Shown here: positions 6,766 through 12,883 of the stretch, piece by piece | Position numbering within the stretch: position 1 is the first letter of the stretch | Layout: every line of letters begins with the position of its first letter | Assembly (NCBI GenBank): GCA_934757945.1 | Contig: CAKVLT010000056.1 | Coordinates: 1 to 12,883, forward strand | From: an uncultured Bulleidia sp. | GTDB taxonomy: Bacteria; Bacillota_I; Bacilli_A; Erysipelotrichales; Erysipelotrichaceae | DNA: 12,883 nt | Direction: 5' to 3' | Notes under the pieces: model-generated | What the model saw: the letters and a program-made list of their open reading frames with translations, nothing else | Databases searched by the model: none | What the model was told of the DNA's origin: nothing | Position numbers and translations under genes: made by a program

Positions 6766-6785
6766 TGGATTCCATCGCTTTTTTT
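6757..6785 (+). terminator. Terminator overlapping the PfkB-kinase stop
   Basis: A 9-bp stem AAGTGATGG/CCATCGCTT (6760-6768, 6772-6780, one G-U pair) with a 3-base loop is extended by an A-run/T-run and ends in Ts to 6785. The TGA stop (6763-6765) is in the 5' arm. Confidence 0.9.
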
Positions 6786-6791
6786 ACGAAA

Positions 6792-6810
6792 TCTTACATA
6801 ATTCTTACAT
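6792..6810 (+). promoter_or_regulatory. Pho-box-like direct repeat upstream of the butyrate kinase promoter
   Basis: The 8-mer TCTTACAT is repeated exactly at 6792-6799 and 6803-6810, an 11-base period. Read as CTTACA, each copy matches TTnACA at five of six positions, and the period equals that of the pstS array. It lies just upstream of the likely -35. PhoP binding is inferred; only one pair is present. Confidence 0.45.
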
Positions 6811-6818
6811 TCTTTCTT

Positions 6819-6864
6819 TTTACTTGTTAAAAAATGAGCATATAATAGTAAATGTTTGAAAGGA
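6819..6864 (+). promoter_or_regulatory. Butyrate kinase promoter and ribosome binding site
   Basis: A perfect -10 TATAAT (6841-6846) is preceded, 16 bases away, by TTTACT (6819-6824) as a -35 matching TTGACA at four of six. The ribosome binding site AAAGGA (6859-6864) is 7 bases from the ATG. Confidence 0.7.
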
Positions 6865-6871
6865 TGTTTAT

Positions 6872-7984
6872 ATGTCAGAAAACAAGATCTATCACATCCT
6901 GGTAATTAATCCAGGCAGTACCAGTACAAAAATCGCAGTATTTGAAAATGAGAAATGTACATTATCCAGAAGTGTATTTCATGATTCTTCGGAATTATTA
7001 AAATACCCTACTATCAATGATCAGCTGAACTATCGTATGCATGTCATTCGTCAGTTTTTAAAAGATTCCAAAGTGGATCTGCATCATATTGATGCAGTTG
7101 TAGGAAGAGGCGGACCATGTTATGCATGTGAAAGCGGCTGTTATGTTATTGATGAAAAGCTGATTGAAGACACAAGAGATGTGAAAGGTCATTTCTATCA
7201 TAGCTCCATGTTAGGTGTCCAGATGGCTTATGAATTCCAGCAAAGATACGGTGGTATTGCTTTAATGGTAGATGCTCCTGTAGTGGATGAACTTTGTGAT
7301 GAAGCACGTATTACCGGCGTGAAAGGTATTTACAGAAGGGCTACGGCACATGTATTAAATGCCAAGGAAACTGCAAGAAGATATGCAGCTTCCATTGATA
7401 AAACCTATGAAGATTTAAATCTGATTGTTGCACATATTGATGGAGGTATTTCCATTACAGCGCATAAACATGGCCGTATGATCGATGGTAATGATGCAGG
7501 TGGAGGCGAAGGACCATTCACTCCTACAAGAATGGGTTCCATGGCTGTTACAGACGTTCTGGATTATCTGTTTGATAAAGATCCATCTGAAGTAAGAAAG
7601 CTGTGTTCTCAGGCAGGAGGCCTTTCTTCCTGGTTTGATACAAGTGATGCTCCAAGCATTTATTATGACAGGGTAAGAAAAGGTGATAAGGAAGCAGAAA
7701 GAGTATGGACTGCCATGCTGTATAACTGCAATAAATGGATCTGTATGATGGCTGCGCCTTTACAGGGGAAAGTTGATGCTATCTTATTGACTGGAGGTCT
7801 TTTAAGAGTCCCTGGTGTTGTGGATTATGTAAAACAGGGATGTGAATGGATTGCTCCAATTACTGCATTCCCTGGAGAATTTGAACATGAATCTATGGTG
7901 GAACATGCTATTGCAGTACTGGATGGAAAACTGACACCTAAAAAGTATACAGGTAAACCTGTATGGGATGGATTTAAGGACTAA
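6872..7984 (+). CDS. buk: Butyrate kinase
   Basis: A 370-residue acetate/butyrate kinase of the ASKHA fold. It interconverts butyryl phosphate plus ADP and butyrate plus ATP in the cytoplasm, the last energy-yielding step of the Ptb-Buk route; related members act on isobutyrate or other branched-chain acids. Motifs: phosphate-1 loop NPGSTSTK (13-20), GRGGP (78-82), HIDGGIS (188-194), GEGPFTPTRMG (212-222), adenosine loop LTGGL (306-310) and PGEFEHESM (334-342). Length is near or slightly above the usual figure of about 355. The usual neighbour ptb (phosphate butyryltransferase) is absent on both sides; the gene has its own promoter and terminator. The upstream Pho-box-like repeat suggests phosphate control. 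Confidence 0.94.
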   Translation: MSENKIYHILVINPGSTSTKIAVFENEKCTLSRSVFHDSSELLKYPTINDQLNYRMHVIRQFLKDSKVDLHHIDAVVGRGGPCYACESGCYVIDEKLIEDTRDVKGHFYHSSMLGVQMAYEFQQRYGGIALMVDAPVVDELCDEARITGVKGIYRRATAHVLNAKETARRYAASIDKTYEDLNLIVAHIDGGISITAHKHGRMIDGNDAGGGEGPFTPTRMGSMAVTDVLDYLFDKDPSEVRKLCSQAGGLSSWFDTSDAPSIYYDRVRKGDKEAERVWTAMLYNCNKWICMMAAPLQGKVDAILLTGGLLRVPGVVDYVKQGCEWIAPITAFPGEFEHESMVEHAIAVLDGKLTPKKYTGKPVWDGFKD

Positions 7985-8008
7985 GAGCTGTGTTTCAGCT
8001 CTTTTTTT
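7984..8008 (+). terminator. Terminator of buk
   Basis: A perfect 7-bp stem AGAGCTG/CAGCTCT (7984-7990, 7996-8002) with loop TGTTT is followed by Ts to 8008. The last base of the TAA stop is the first base of the stem. Confidence 0.92.
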
Positions 8009-8035
8009 GATTCTTTTTCAGTAAAAAACTGTATT

Positions 8036-8080
8036 TGCTATATAATAAAAATGATGTTTTTACAAAAAAAGAAATCGAGG
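8036..8080 (+). promoter_or_regulatory. Histidine kinase promoter and ribosome binding site
   Basis: TG-C-TATATAAT (8036-8046) gives an extended -10 (TATATA) or a plain TATAAT at 8041-8046; no good -35 is seen. GAGG (8077-8080) lies 8 bases before the ATG at 8089. Because the -10 lies downstream of the in-frame TTG at 8035, that codon is unlikely to be the start. Confidence 0.6.
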
Positions 8081-8088
8081 CATGGGGA

Positions 8089-10146
8089 ATGGATAAACAC
8101 AGCGAAGCTGCTAAGAAAATAGTAAAAAAGTGTTATGTAGTAGGATTGATTTCTTTTCTTATTTTTCTTTTGATAGAAGGTGTCTTTAATACTTACAGAT
8201 CAAATTCTCTTAAGGAAAGTGCTACATATACTGCCAGGAGTACAGTAAGACGTATTAAATCACAATTGGATCAATACGTTGTTATATCAGATTTTATGGA
8301 AAATGCACTGCATGAAGGATATATACTTGATGAAGATTCTTTTGATTCCTTAACAGCATTATTTCCAAATGAAAATGGTATTATTAAAGCTTTTGAACTT
8401 GCACCTGATGGTATTGTCACCAATATTTACCCTATGGAGGGAAATGAGCAGGCTCTTGGTCTGAATATTCTCACAGAACATGTACGTAAATATGATGCTG
8501 ATCGTGCCAAGCAAAGTAAGGAATATACTCTTGGAGGCCCTTATACATTAAAACAAGGAGGAATGGGAGCACTTTTATTTAATCCTGTTTATCAGATGGA
8601 TGATAAAGGAGAAGAATCTTTCTGGGGATTTGTGGTGCTTGTAATTGACTGGGACAGGTTTATTGATGAAATAGGACTGGATAAACTTCAGGAAGCTTCC
8701 TATTGTTATGAAATATGGTCCGTAGATAGTCAGGATAATGAAAGAGTTGTTCTGGCACAAAGTCAGGAAAAAATGCCTGGAGGCAGTATTACAGTAGAGT
8801 GTGAGATTCCTAATTATACATGGTATGTGGATATTGTTCCTTCCAATGGCTGGATTCCATTACAGGAAAAGATAGGTATAGGCATTCTATGCTATATTCT
8901 TTCTTTGATGGTCTCAACTATTTACTACCAGATTTCCAGTAAAAACTATCAGAAACAGCAATATGCCATGGAAATGAAAAAATCTGCATTACAGGCTGAA
9001 AATGCTAACGAAGTAAAGACAAGATTTCTGTTTAATATGTCTCATGATATTCGTACACCAATGAATGCTATTATGGGCTTTTCCACATTATTGGAAAAGA
9101 ATCTCGAGAATCATGAGAAAGCAAAAGAGTATCTGAAAAAGATTCAGTCTTCCAGTAAGCTTCTTCTGACGATTATCAATCAGGTACTGGAAATGTCACG
9201 CATTGAAAGTGGAACCTCTGTATTGCATCTTGAGGCAGAAGACTTACACGGCCTGTTTCAAACTGTCAGTACTGTATTCGAATCTGACATTCAGAAGAAA
9301 CATCTGCAATATTCCGCGCATATAGATATTCAGCATATCTATGCTTTCTGTGATAAAACAAAACTGCAGGAAATTTTCCTGAATATTTTAGGAAATGCCA
9401 TTAAATATACGCCGGAAAATCATTCTGTTCATGTAGATCTTCGTGAACTTCCTTCACAGGATATACATAAAGCAAGCTATGAGTTTGTGTGTGAAGATAC
9501 AGGTATCGGTATGAGTGAAGACTATCTGCCTCATATTTTTGATGAGTTTTCCAGAGAACATACAACTACGGAAAATAAAGTGGTAGGCACAGGGTTAGGT
9601 CTTTCTATAGTCAAATCCATGGTGGAGCTGATGGGTGGAGAGATTCGTGTGGAAAGTGTCAGAGATGCCGGAACAAAGTTTATTGTGCAATTATCTTTGG
9701 ATATAGCAGATAAAGAGGATGTGTATGGTAAGAAAGAAGCTGTCCGTTTCTCTTCCCATTCAGTACAAAAAGAAAATCGTATTCTTCTTGCAGAAGATAA
9801 TGATCTCAATGCAGAAATTGTTATGGAATTATTAAAAGAAGAAGGATTTCAGGTGGATCGTGTTATGGATGGGCAACAATGTGTCAATACATTAAAAGCA
9901 GCATCCGATGGAAAATATGCACTTATACTGATGGATATTCAGATGCCTGTTTTAAACGGATATGAAGCTACAAAACAGATCAGAAAACTTGAAGATACAC
10001 AAAAAGCTACTATTCCTGTGATTGCCATGACTGCCAATGCTTTTCAGGAAGATAAGCAGAAAGCCATGGAATCGGGTATGAATGATCATGTTGGAAAACC
10101 AATAGATATGTATGTTCTTTTATCCGCCATGAAGAAATACTTATGA
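8089..10146 (+). CDS. Membrane hybrid histidine kinase: CHASE sensor, HisKA, HATPase, receiver
   Basis: A 685-residue sensor kinase. A membrane segment (about 16-33) precedes an extracytoplasmic CHASE-type domain (about 45-195; FELAPDGIVTNIYP and a GGPYTL...GFVVLVIDW pattern), then a second membrane segment (about 262-282) and a short helical linker. The HisKA H-box SHDIRTP has phosphoacceptor H319. The ATPase domain has N-box N436, G1 DTGIG (470-474) and G2 GTGLGLS (500-506). A C-terminal receiver follows with acidic pocket E569-D570, phosphoacceptor D616 in LMDIQMP, T648 and K670. There is no Hpt and no DNA-binding or enzymatic output domain, so signalling must pass to a separate Hpt/regulator that is not in this window. 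The start was moved from the in-frame TTG at 8035 to the ATG at 8089, which has GAGG upstream. The GNAT gene follows after 19 bases and is probably co-transcribed. The ligand is unknown. Confidence 0.9.
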   Translation: MDKHSEAAKKIVKKCYVVGLISFLIFLLIEGVFNTYRSNSLKESATYTARSTVRRIKSQLDQYVVISDFMENALHEGYILDEDSFDSLTALFPNENGIIKAFELAPDGIVTNIYPMEGNEQALGLNILTEHVRKYDADRAKQSKEYTLGGPYTLKQGGMGALLFNPVYQMDDKGEESFWGFVVLVIDWDRFIDEIGLDKLQEASYCYEIWSVDSQDNERVVLAQSQEKMPGGSITVECEIPNYTWYVDIVPSNGWIPLQEKIGIGILCYILSLMVSTIYYQISSKNYQKQQYAMEMKKSALQAENANEVKTRFLFNMSHDIRTPMNAIMGFSTLLEKNLENHEKAKEYLKKIQSSSKLLLTIINQVLEMSRIESGTSVLHLEAEDLHGLFQTVSTVFESDIQKKHLQYSAHIDIQHIYAFCDKTKLQEIFLNILGNAIKYTPENHSVHVDLRELPSQDIHKASYEFVCEDTGIGMSEDYLPHIFDEFSREHTTTENKVVGTGLGLSIVKSMVELMGGEIRVESVRDAGTKFIVQLSLDIADKEDVYGKKEAVRFSSHSVQKENRILLAEDNDLNAEIVMELLKEEGFQVDRVMDGQQCVNTLKAASDGKYALILMDIQMPVLNGYEATKQIRKLEDTQKATIPVIAMTANAFQEDKQKAMESGMNDHVGKPIDMYVLLSAMKKYL

Positions 10147-10165
10147 ATATGAAAGGAAATTTTGA

Positions 10166-10663
10166 ATGAAAATAGAAATTCGTAAAGCCAGAAAGGGAGA
10201 TGAAAATACTCTTGCCTATATTCAGACACAAAGCTGGAAAGCAGGTTTTGCAGATATTCTTGATGAAGAAATACTTTCACAATGTACGGATATGGAAAAA
10301 ATAACAGCTATGTATACCAGCCTTTTAGACACTGACAGAGCTAATGGCCATATATTATCAGTAGAACATACTCCTCACTGTATGGCCTGGTGGGCTCAGG
10401 CAAGAGGTACTGAATTTGCAGGTAAAGCTGAATTAATCTGTATACACAGTCTTCCTGATAACTGGCATAAAGGATATGGACGTAGGATGATGGACTGTAT
10501 TCTGAAAGATATTCAGAAAGAGGGATATACACAGGTCGTGTTGTGGGTATTTCAGGATAATACACGTGCACGTTGCTTTTACGAGTCTCAGGGATTTGTT
10601 CAGACTTCTGTTTCCAAATCTTCCTTTCATACGAAAGAAATCCTGTACATCAAGAATATATAA
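10166..10663 (+). CDS. GNAT-family N-acetyltransferase
   Basis: A 165-residue cytoplasmic acetyl-CoA-dependent transferase. Motif A is present: ICIHSLPDNWHKGYGRRMMD, with acetyl-CoA pyrophosphate loop HKGYG (101-105). Motif B follows: LWVFQDNTRARCFYESQGF (126-144), with the Tyr that usually acts as general acid (Y139). The N-terminus IRKARKGDENTLAYIQTQSWKAGF is typical of small-molecule or protein GNATs of Firmicutes. The acceptor is not predictable. AAAGGA (10152-10157) lies 8 bases before the ATG. It sits 19 bases after the histidine kinase with no terminator between, so the two share a transcript; a functional link is possible but unproven. Confidence 0.85.
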   Translation: MKIEIRKARKGDENTLAYIQTQSWKAGFADILDEEILSQCTDMEKITAMYTSLLDTDRANGHILSVEHTPHCMAWWAQARGTEFAGKAELICIHSLPDNWHKGYGRRMMDCILKDIQKEGYTQVVLWVFQDNTRARCFYESQGFVQTSVSKSSFHTKEILYIKNI

Positions 10664-10666
10664 CTG

Positions 10667-10712
10667 AAAAAGGCGTAAACTCTTTGTGCAAACAGGAGAT
10701 AACGGCTTTTTT
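10667..10712. terminator. Possible bidirectional terminator between convergent genes
   Basis: AAAAAGGCGT (10667-10676) pairs imperfectly with ACGGCTTTTT (10702-10711; one G-G mismatch). Between them are CTC/GAG and TTT/AAA segments that could form an inner helix. T-runs lie at both ends, one per strand. It separates the GNAT gene from the HD-domain gene, which converge. The stem is imperfect. Confidence 0.45.
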
Positions 10713-10730
10713 GTACTTTATACAGTAGGT

Positions 10731-11165
10731 TTATCTTTTAAATAATGTTTCCTCCAGAGAGCATCTTTTGTCTGCCATAGTAATCAGCCATGCCAGTCTG
10801 CTAGCAGGCACGTGCAGTAAAGTTAATGGCCACATATGGGTTTCAATAGCTTTTTGACAGGCGGAAGATATGTGGAAATCTCTTTGTGCGTTCTTACTTG
10901 CAATAACAGGATGTACATAGCCGTGCCAGTGTACTACATGGTGATGCCAGTCATACAGATAATAATCATGTAACAAGCCTGCATAGATGACTTCAGTATT
11001 TGCAATTCCGAGGTGCATTTTTTGATTCCAGCAGTAGGCAGTATATGCCACATGTATGCTATGTTCATAAGTAGAGATACGTCCATGTTGTAGAAATGTC
11101 TGTAACTTTTTATATTTTTCATCCTGTAAAACAGGCTGAGCGATTTTCATAAATTCATTTTCCAT
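10731..11165 (-). CDS. Small HD-domain protein (predicted metal-dependent phosphohydrolase)
   Basis: A 144-residue cytoplasmic protein. The HD-superfamily metal ligands appear in order: H35 (in STYEHSIHVA), H66-D67 (GLLHDYYLYDW), then H110 (ETHMWPL) and D132 (MADKRCSLEE). Several further His residues lie between 74 and 85. The family contains phosphohydrolases of nucleotides and other phosphoesters; the substrate here is unknown. Length is typical of stand-alone HD proteins of Firmicutes. Start: the ATG at 11165-11163 is chosen as the first in frame; an internal ATG at residue 6 is also possible. Neither has a clear ribosome binding site. The gene is convergent with the GNAT gene and divergent from the NSS transporter, so it forms its own unit. 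Confidence 0.8.
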   Translation of the reverse strand: MENEFMKIAQPVLQDEKYKKLQTFLQHGRISTYEHSIHVAYTAYCWNQKMHLGIANTEVIYAGLLHDYYLYDWHHHVVHWHGYVHPVIASKNAQRDFHISSACQKAIETHMWPLTLLHVPASRLAWLITMADKRCSLEETLFKR

Positions 11166-11201
11166 ACGACACTACAATACTCTTCTGCAGATAAAAAACA
11201 A
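11166..11201 (-). promoter_or_regulatory. Candidate leaderless promoter of the HD-domain gene
   Basis: On the minus strand TTGTTT (11201-11196), a 16-base spacer and TATTGT (11179-11174) form a weak promoter. The predicted start falls at 11167, two bases before the ATG, leaving no room for a ribosome binding site. GTAGTGTC (11175-11168) is identical to the bases right before the ATG at 647. Confidence 0.35.
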
Positions 11202-11202
11202 G

Positions 11203-11246
11203 TTGTACAAATATAACAAATGTATAAAATATATGACTGATAGGGG
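11203..11246 (+). promoter_or_regulatory. NSS transporter promoter region and ribosome binding site
   Basis: TATAAA (11223-11228) is a reasonable -10; TTGTAC (11203-11208), part of the palindrome TTGTACAA, is a possible -35, though the 14-base spacer is short. AGGGG (11242-11246) is a ribosome binding site 6 bases from the ATG at 11253. Confidence 0.4.
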
Positions 11247-11252
11247 AAAGTT

Positions 11253-12605
11253 ATGAAAAGAGAAAGTTTTAAATCCAGATTGGGCTTCCTGCTTGTCAGC
11301 GCAGGATGTGCAATTGGGATAGGGAATGTATGGAAGTTTCCATATTTAGCCGGTCAGAATGGTGGCGGATTCTTTGTGTTATTCTATCTGTTATTTTTAT
11401 GCATCATGGGTATTCCTGTATTGACGATGGAATTGTCTGTAGGAAGAGGAAGCAGAAAAGGCATTGTGAACGGGTATAAAGCACTGGAACCTGCTGGTTC
11501 TAAATGGCACATGCATGGGTGGGTATGCATCTTCGGATGTTTCATGCTGATGATGTATTACACTACGGTCGCAGGATGGATGGTATCGTATTTTATCAAG
11601 TTTGTGAATGGTACTTTCCAGTCTTTGCCGATTGCTGAAACTGATACCATTTTTGCAACACTGTTATCCAATCCTGCAGAAATGGGAATCATGATGTTTC
11701 TTGTAGTGTGTGCAGGTTTTATTGTCTGCTCTTTAGGATTACAGAACGGTCTTGAAAAAATCACCAAAGTGATGATGAGCTGTCTGTTGGTACTGATTGT
11801 GATACTTGCAGTACATTCTGCTTTCTTACCTGGTGGAATGGAGGGACTGAAGTTTTACCTGTTTCCGTCTTTGGAAAGAGCAAACACAATAGGCTGGATG
11901 CATATTATATCTTCGGCTATGAACCAGGCATTCTTCACATTAAGTTTAGGTATTGCAGCCATGGAAATCTTTGGCAGCTATATGAGTGATTCTCATACAT
12001 TGGTTAATGAATCTGTCTGTATCTGTATATTGGATACGTTTGTTGCACTGATGTCGGGACTGATTATCTTTCCAGCTTGTTTCAGCTTTGGAGTCCAGCC
12101 AGATTCAGGACCTTCCTTGATTTTTCTGACATTGCCAAAGGTATTTATGAATATGGCATATGGAAGGGTGTGGGGCTCTTTCTTCTTTCTGTTTATGATT
12201 TTTGCGAGTTTCTCTACAGTGATTGCAGTATTTGAAAATCTGATATCTGCATTTATGGAGAACTTCAGTATGTCCAGAAAGAGAGCATCACTGATTTTGT
12301 TTGTCATGGTATTTGTGTTCAGTATGCCATGTGTACTTGGTTATAACGCATGGTCCAATGTACATCTGATTGGTAACAGAGATATTCTGGATTCAGAAGA
12401 CTTCATTGTATCTAACATTTTATTACCTTTGGGCTCTTTGGTCTTCCTGCTATTCTGTACAACAAAATACGGATGGGGATTACAGAACTACCTTGCAGAA
12501 TGCAACAAGGGAAAAGGGTACAGACTGTCTGAAAAGTTAAAGCCATACTTTCAGTTTGTGTTACCAATATTGATTATTTTTATTTTCATACAGGGATTAC
12601 TGTAA
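11253..12605 (+). CDS. NSS-family sodium-dependent amino-acid transporter
   Basis: A 450-residue inner-membrane symporter of the neurotransmitter:sodium symporter (SNF) family, the LeuT/MhsT/Tyt1 fold, which takes up amino acids with Na+. Membrane helix 1 carries the family signature: SAGCAIGIGNVWKFPY (16-31), including N25, equivalent to a sodium ligand in LeuT; K28 stands where LeuT has its gate Arg, as in many bacterial members. QNGGGFF and PVLTMELSVGRGSRKG (55-70) are further hallmarks. Hydrophobic segments continue to the C-terminus, and the length fits the 11-helix bacterial subgroup (about 440-455) rather than the 12-helix LeuT type; I did not map every helix. The substrate is unknown, perhaps aromatic or branched-chain amino acids. 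It is transcribed alone, divergently from the HD-domain gene, with a terminator right after the stop. Confidence 0.93.
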   Translation: MKRESFKSRLGFLLVSAGCAIGIGNVWKFPYLAGQNGGGFFVLFYLLFLCIMGIPVLTMELSVGRGSRKGIVNGYKALEPAGSKWHMHGWVCIFGCFMLMMYYTTVAGWMVSYFIKFVNGTFQSLPIAETDTIFATLLSNPAEMGIMMFLVVCAGFIVCSLGLQNGLEKITKVMMSCLLVLIVILAVHSAFLPGGMEGLKFYLFPSLERANTIGWMHIISSAMNQAFFTLSLGIAAMEIFGSYMSDSHTLVNESVCICILDTFVALMSGLIIFPACFSFGVQPDSGPSLIFLTLPKVFMNMAYGRVWGSFFFLFMIFASFSTVIAVFENLISAFMENFSMSRKRASLILFVMVFVFSMPCVLGYNAWSNVHLIGNRDILDSEDFIVSNILLPLGSLVFLLFCTTKYGWGLQNYLAECNKGKGYRLSEKLKPYFQFVLPILIIFIFIQGLL

Positions 12606-12611
12606 ACATGG

Positions 12612-12638
12612 ACAGGTATGTAAAGCATGCCTGTTTTT
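12612..12638 (+). terminator. Terminator of the NSS transporter
   Basis: A 9-bp stem ACAGGTATG/CATGCCTGT (12612-12620, 12626-12634, one G-U pair) with loop TAAAG is followed by Ts to 12638, seven bases after the stop. Confidence 0.88.
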
Positions 12639-12663
12639 CAGTTTCCATAAGTATCCAAATAAG

Positions 12664-12692
12664 AAAAAAGTCCTTTATTCAAGGACTTTTTT
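12664..12692 (-). terminator. Terminator of tRNA-Ser (works in both directions by sequence)
   Basis: A perfect 12-bp stem AAAAAAGTCCTT/AAGGACTTTTTT with loop TATTC has a T-run in the 3' arm on either strand. It starts two bases after the tRNA 3' end on the minus strand, so ending the tRNA transcript is its main job; it also backs up the transporter terminator. Confidence 0.9.
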
Positions 12693-12694
12693 TA

Positions 12695-12785
12695 TGGCGC
12701 AGGAACAGGGATTTGAACCCTGGCGCCGTGTTACCGACCTACAAGCTTTCCAAGCCTGCCCCTTCAACCGCTTGGGTATTCCTGC
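12695..12785 (-). tRNA. tRNA-Ser, anticodon GGA
   Basis: A 91-base class II tRNA on the minus strand with encoded CCA. Acceptor stem GCAGGAA pairs with TTCCTGC, discriminator G, then CCA at 12697-12695. D-stem CCC/GGG; anticodon stem CAGGC/GCTTG (one G-U pair) with 7-base loop TTGGAAA, so the anticodon is GGA at 12751-12749, reading UCC and UCU. A long variable arm typical of tRNA-Ser and T-arm CAGGG-TTCAAAT-CCCTG complete the fold. Confidence 0.97.
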
Positions 12786-12808
12786 ATGCTTTTGTTTAAC
12801 GCTTGATT

Positions 12809-12836
12809 ATCTTACCATAATATTTTAAAAAGGCAA
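12809..12836 (-). promoter_or_regulatory. Promoter of tRNA-Ser
   Basis: On the minus strand TTGCCT (12836-12831) and TAAGAT (12814-12809) are separated by 16 bases. Each matches its consensus at four of six. Transcription would start about 17 bases before the mature tRNA 5' end. Confidence 0.55.
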
Positions 12837-12854
12837 TGTTTATTTTAAAAAAGT

Positions 12855-12863
12855 TGGTACAAT
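12855..12863 (+). promoter_or_regulatory. Possible outward promoter for a gene beyond the right edge
   Basis: TGG-TACAAT is a good extended -10 on the + strand; no clear -35 is seen. TAGGAA (12869-12874) follows. The gene it would serve starts outside the window. Confidence 0.35.
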
Positions 12864-12883
12864 ATACGTAGGAACTTATACAT

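Noticed and set aside
8019..8064. Small inverted repeat CAGT-AAAAA-ACTG and a single TTTACA before the histidine kinase
   Set aside because: A 4-bp stem and one isolated hexamer are expected by chance in such A/T-rich DNA; no paired repeat, so not called a Pho box or operator.
8035..8088. N-terminal extension of the histidine kinase from TTG at 8035
   Set aside because: The extension contains the TATAAT promoter element and has no ribosome binding site of its own; the ATG at 8089 with GAGG upstream is better.
11203..11210. Palindrome TTGTACAA in the HD/NSS divergent region as an operator
   Set aside because: Only 8 bases, single copy, and it overlaps a plausible -35; not enough to call a binding site.
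12608..12799. A 63-codon plus-strand open frame after the NSS transporter
   Set aside because: It begins in the transporter terminator, runs through a second hairpin and then antisense to tRNA-Ser. No ribosome binding site; not a gene.
1..12883. Mobile element, phage, CRISPR, toxin-antitoxin or defence system
   Set aside because: No transposase, integrase, repeat array, paired small toxin/antitoxin genes or attachment-site duplication at the tRNA could be found. The genes are chromosomal metabolic, transport and signalling genes with similar base composition.

Overview
The window looks like chromosomal DNA of a low-GC Gram-positive bacterium, most likely a gut Firmicute (Erysipelotrichia- or Clostridia-like). 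Four things suggest this: A/T-rich coding sequence, compact rho-independent terminators, AGGAG-type ribosome binding sites, and a Firmicute-style pst operon preceded by TTnACA (Pho-box) repeats. The taxon is inferred; no rRNA or other taxonomic marker is present. I see no phage, insertion sequence, CRISPR array or other mobile element, and no stretch over 300 bases lacks a gene.

Layout, left to right. Bases 1-599 hold the 3' part of a ROK-family sugar kinase. Next is a short gene (647-1405) for an MmcB-like PD-(D/E)XK nuclease-fold protein with a C-terminal zinc ribbon. Then comes the complete phosphate uptake operon pstS-pstC-pstA-pstB-phoU (1539-5750), with a strong candidate PhoP-binding array upstream and a terminator after phoU. 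A PfkB-family kinase of unknown substrate (5833-6765) and a butyrate kinase without its usual ptb partner (6872-7984) follow as separate units; the butyrate kinase promoter carries a smaller Pho-box-like repeat. A hybrid histidine kinase (CHASE sensor, HisKA, HATPase, receiver; 8089-10146) and a GNAT acetyltransferase (10166-10663) form a two-gene unit. On the minus strand lies a small HD-domain protein (10731-11165). Divergent to it is an NSS-family sodium-coupled amino-acid transporter (11253-12605). The window ends with a minus-strand tRNA-Ser(GGA) and its promoter.

How the genes work together. The only clear multi-gene system is phosphate acquisition. PstS binds phosphate outside the membrane, PstC/PstA form the channel, PstB drives it with ATP, and PhoU links transporter state to a PhoR-type kinase that is not in this window. 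The possible Pho-box upstream of butyrate kinase hints that phosphate status also reaches acid fermentation. The other genes appear to be independent units separated by terminators, several of which begin inside or right at the upstream stop codon.

No clearly undescribed multi-gene system is visible. The points most worth following are the Pho-box arrays, two genes that share a leaderless-looking start signal (GTAGTGTC just before ATG with a -10 box in front), the nuclease/zinc-ribbon fusion, and the orphan kinase/acetyltransferase pair.
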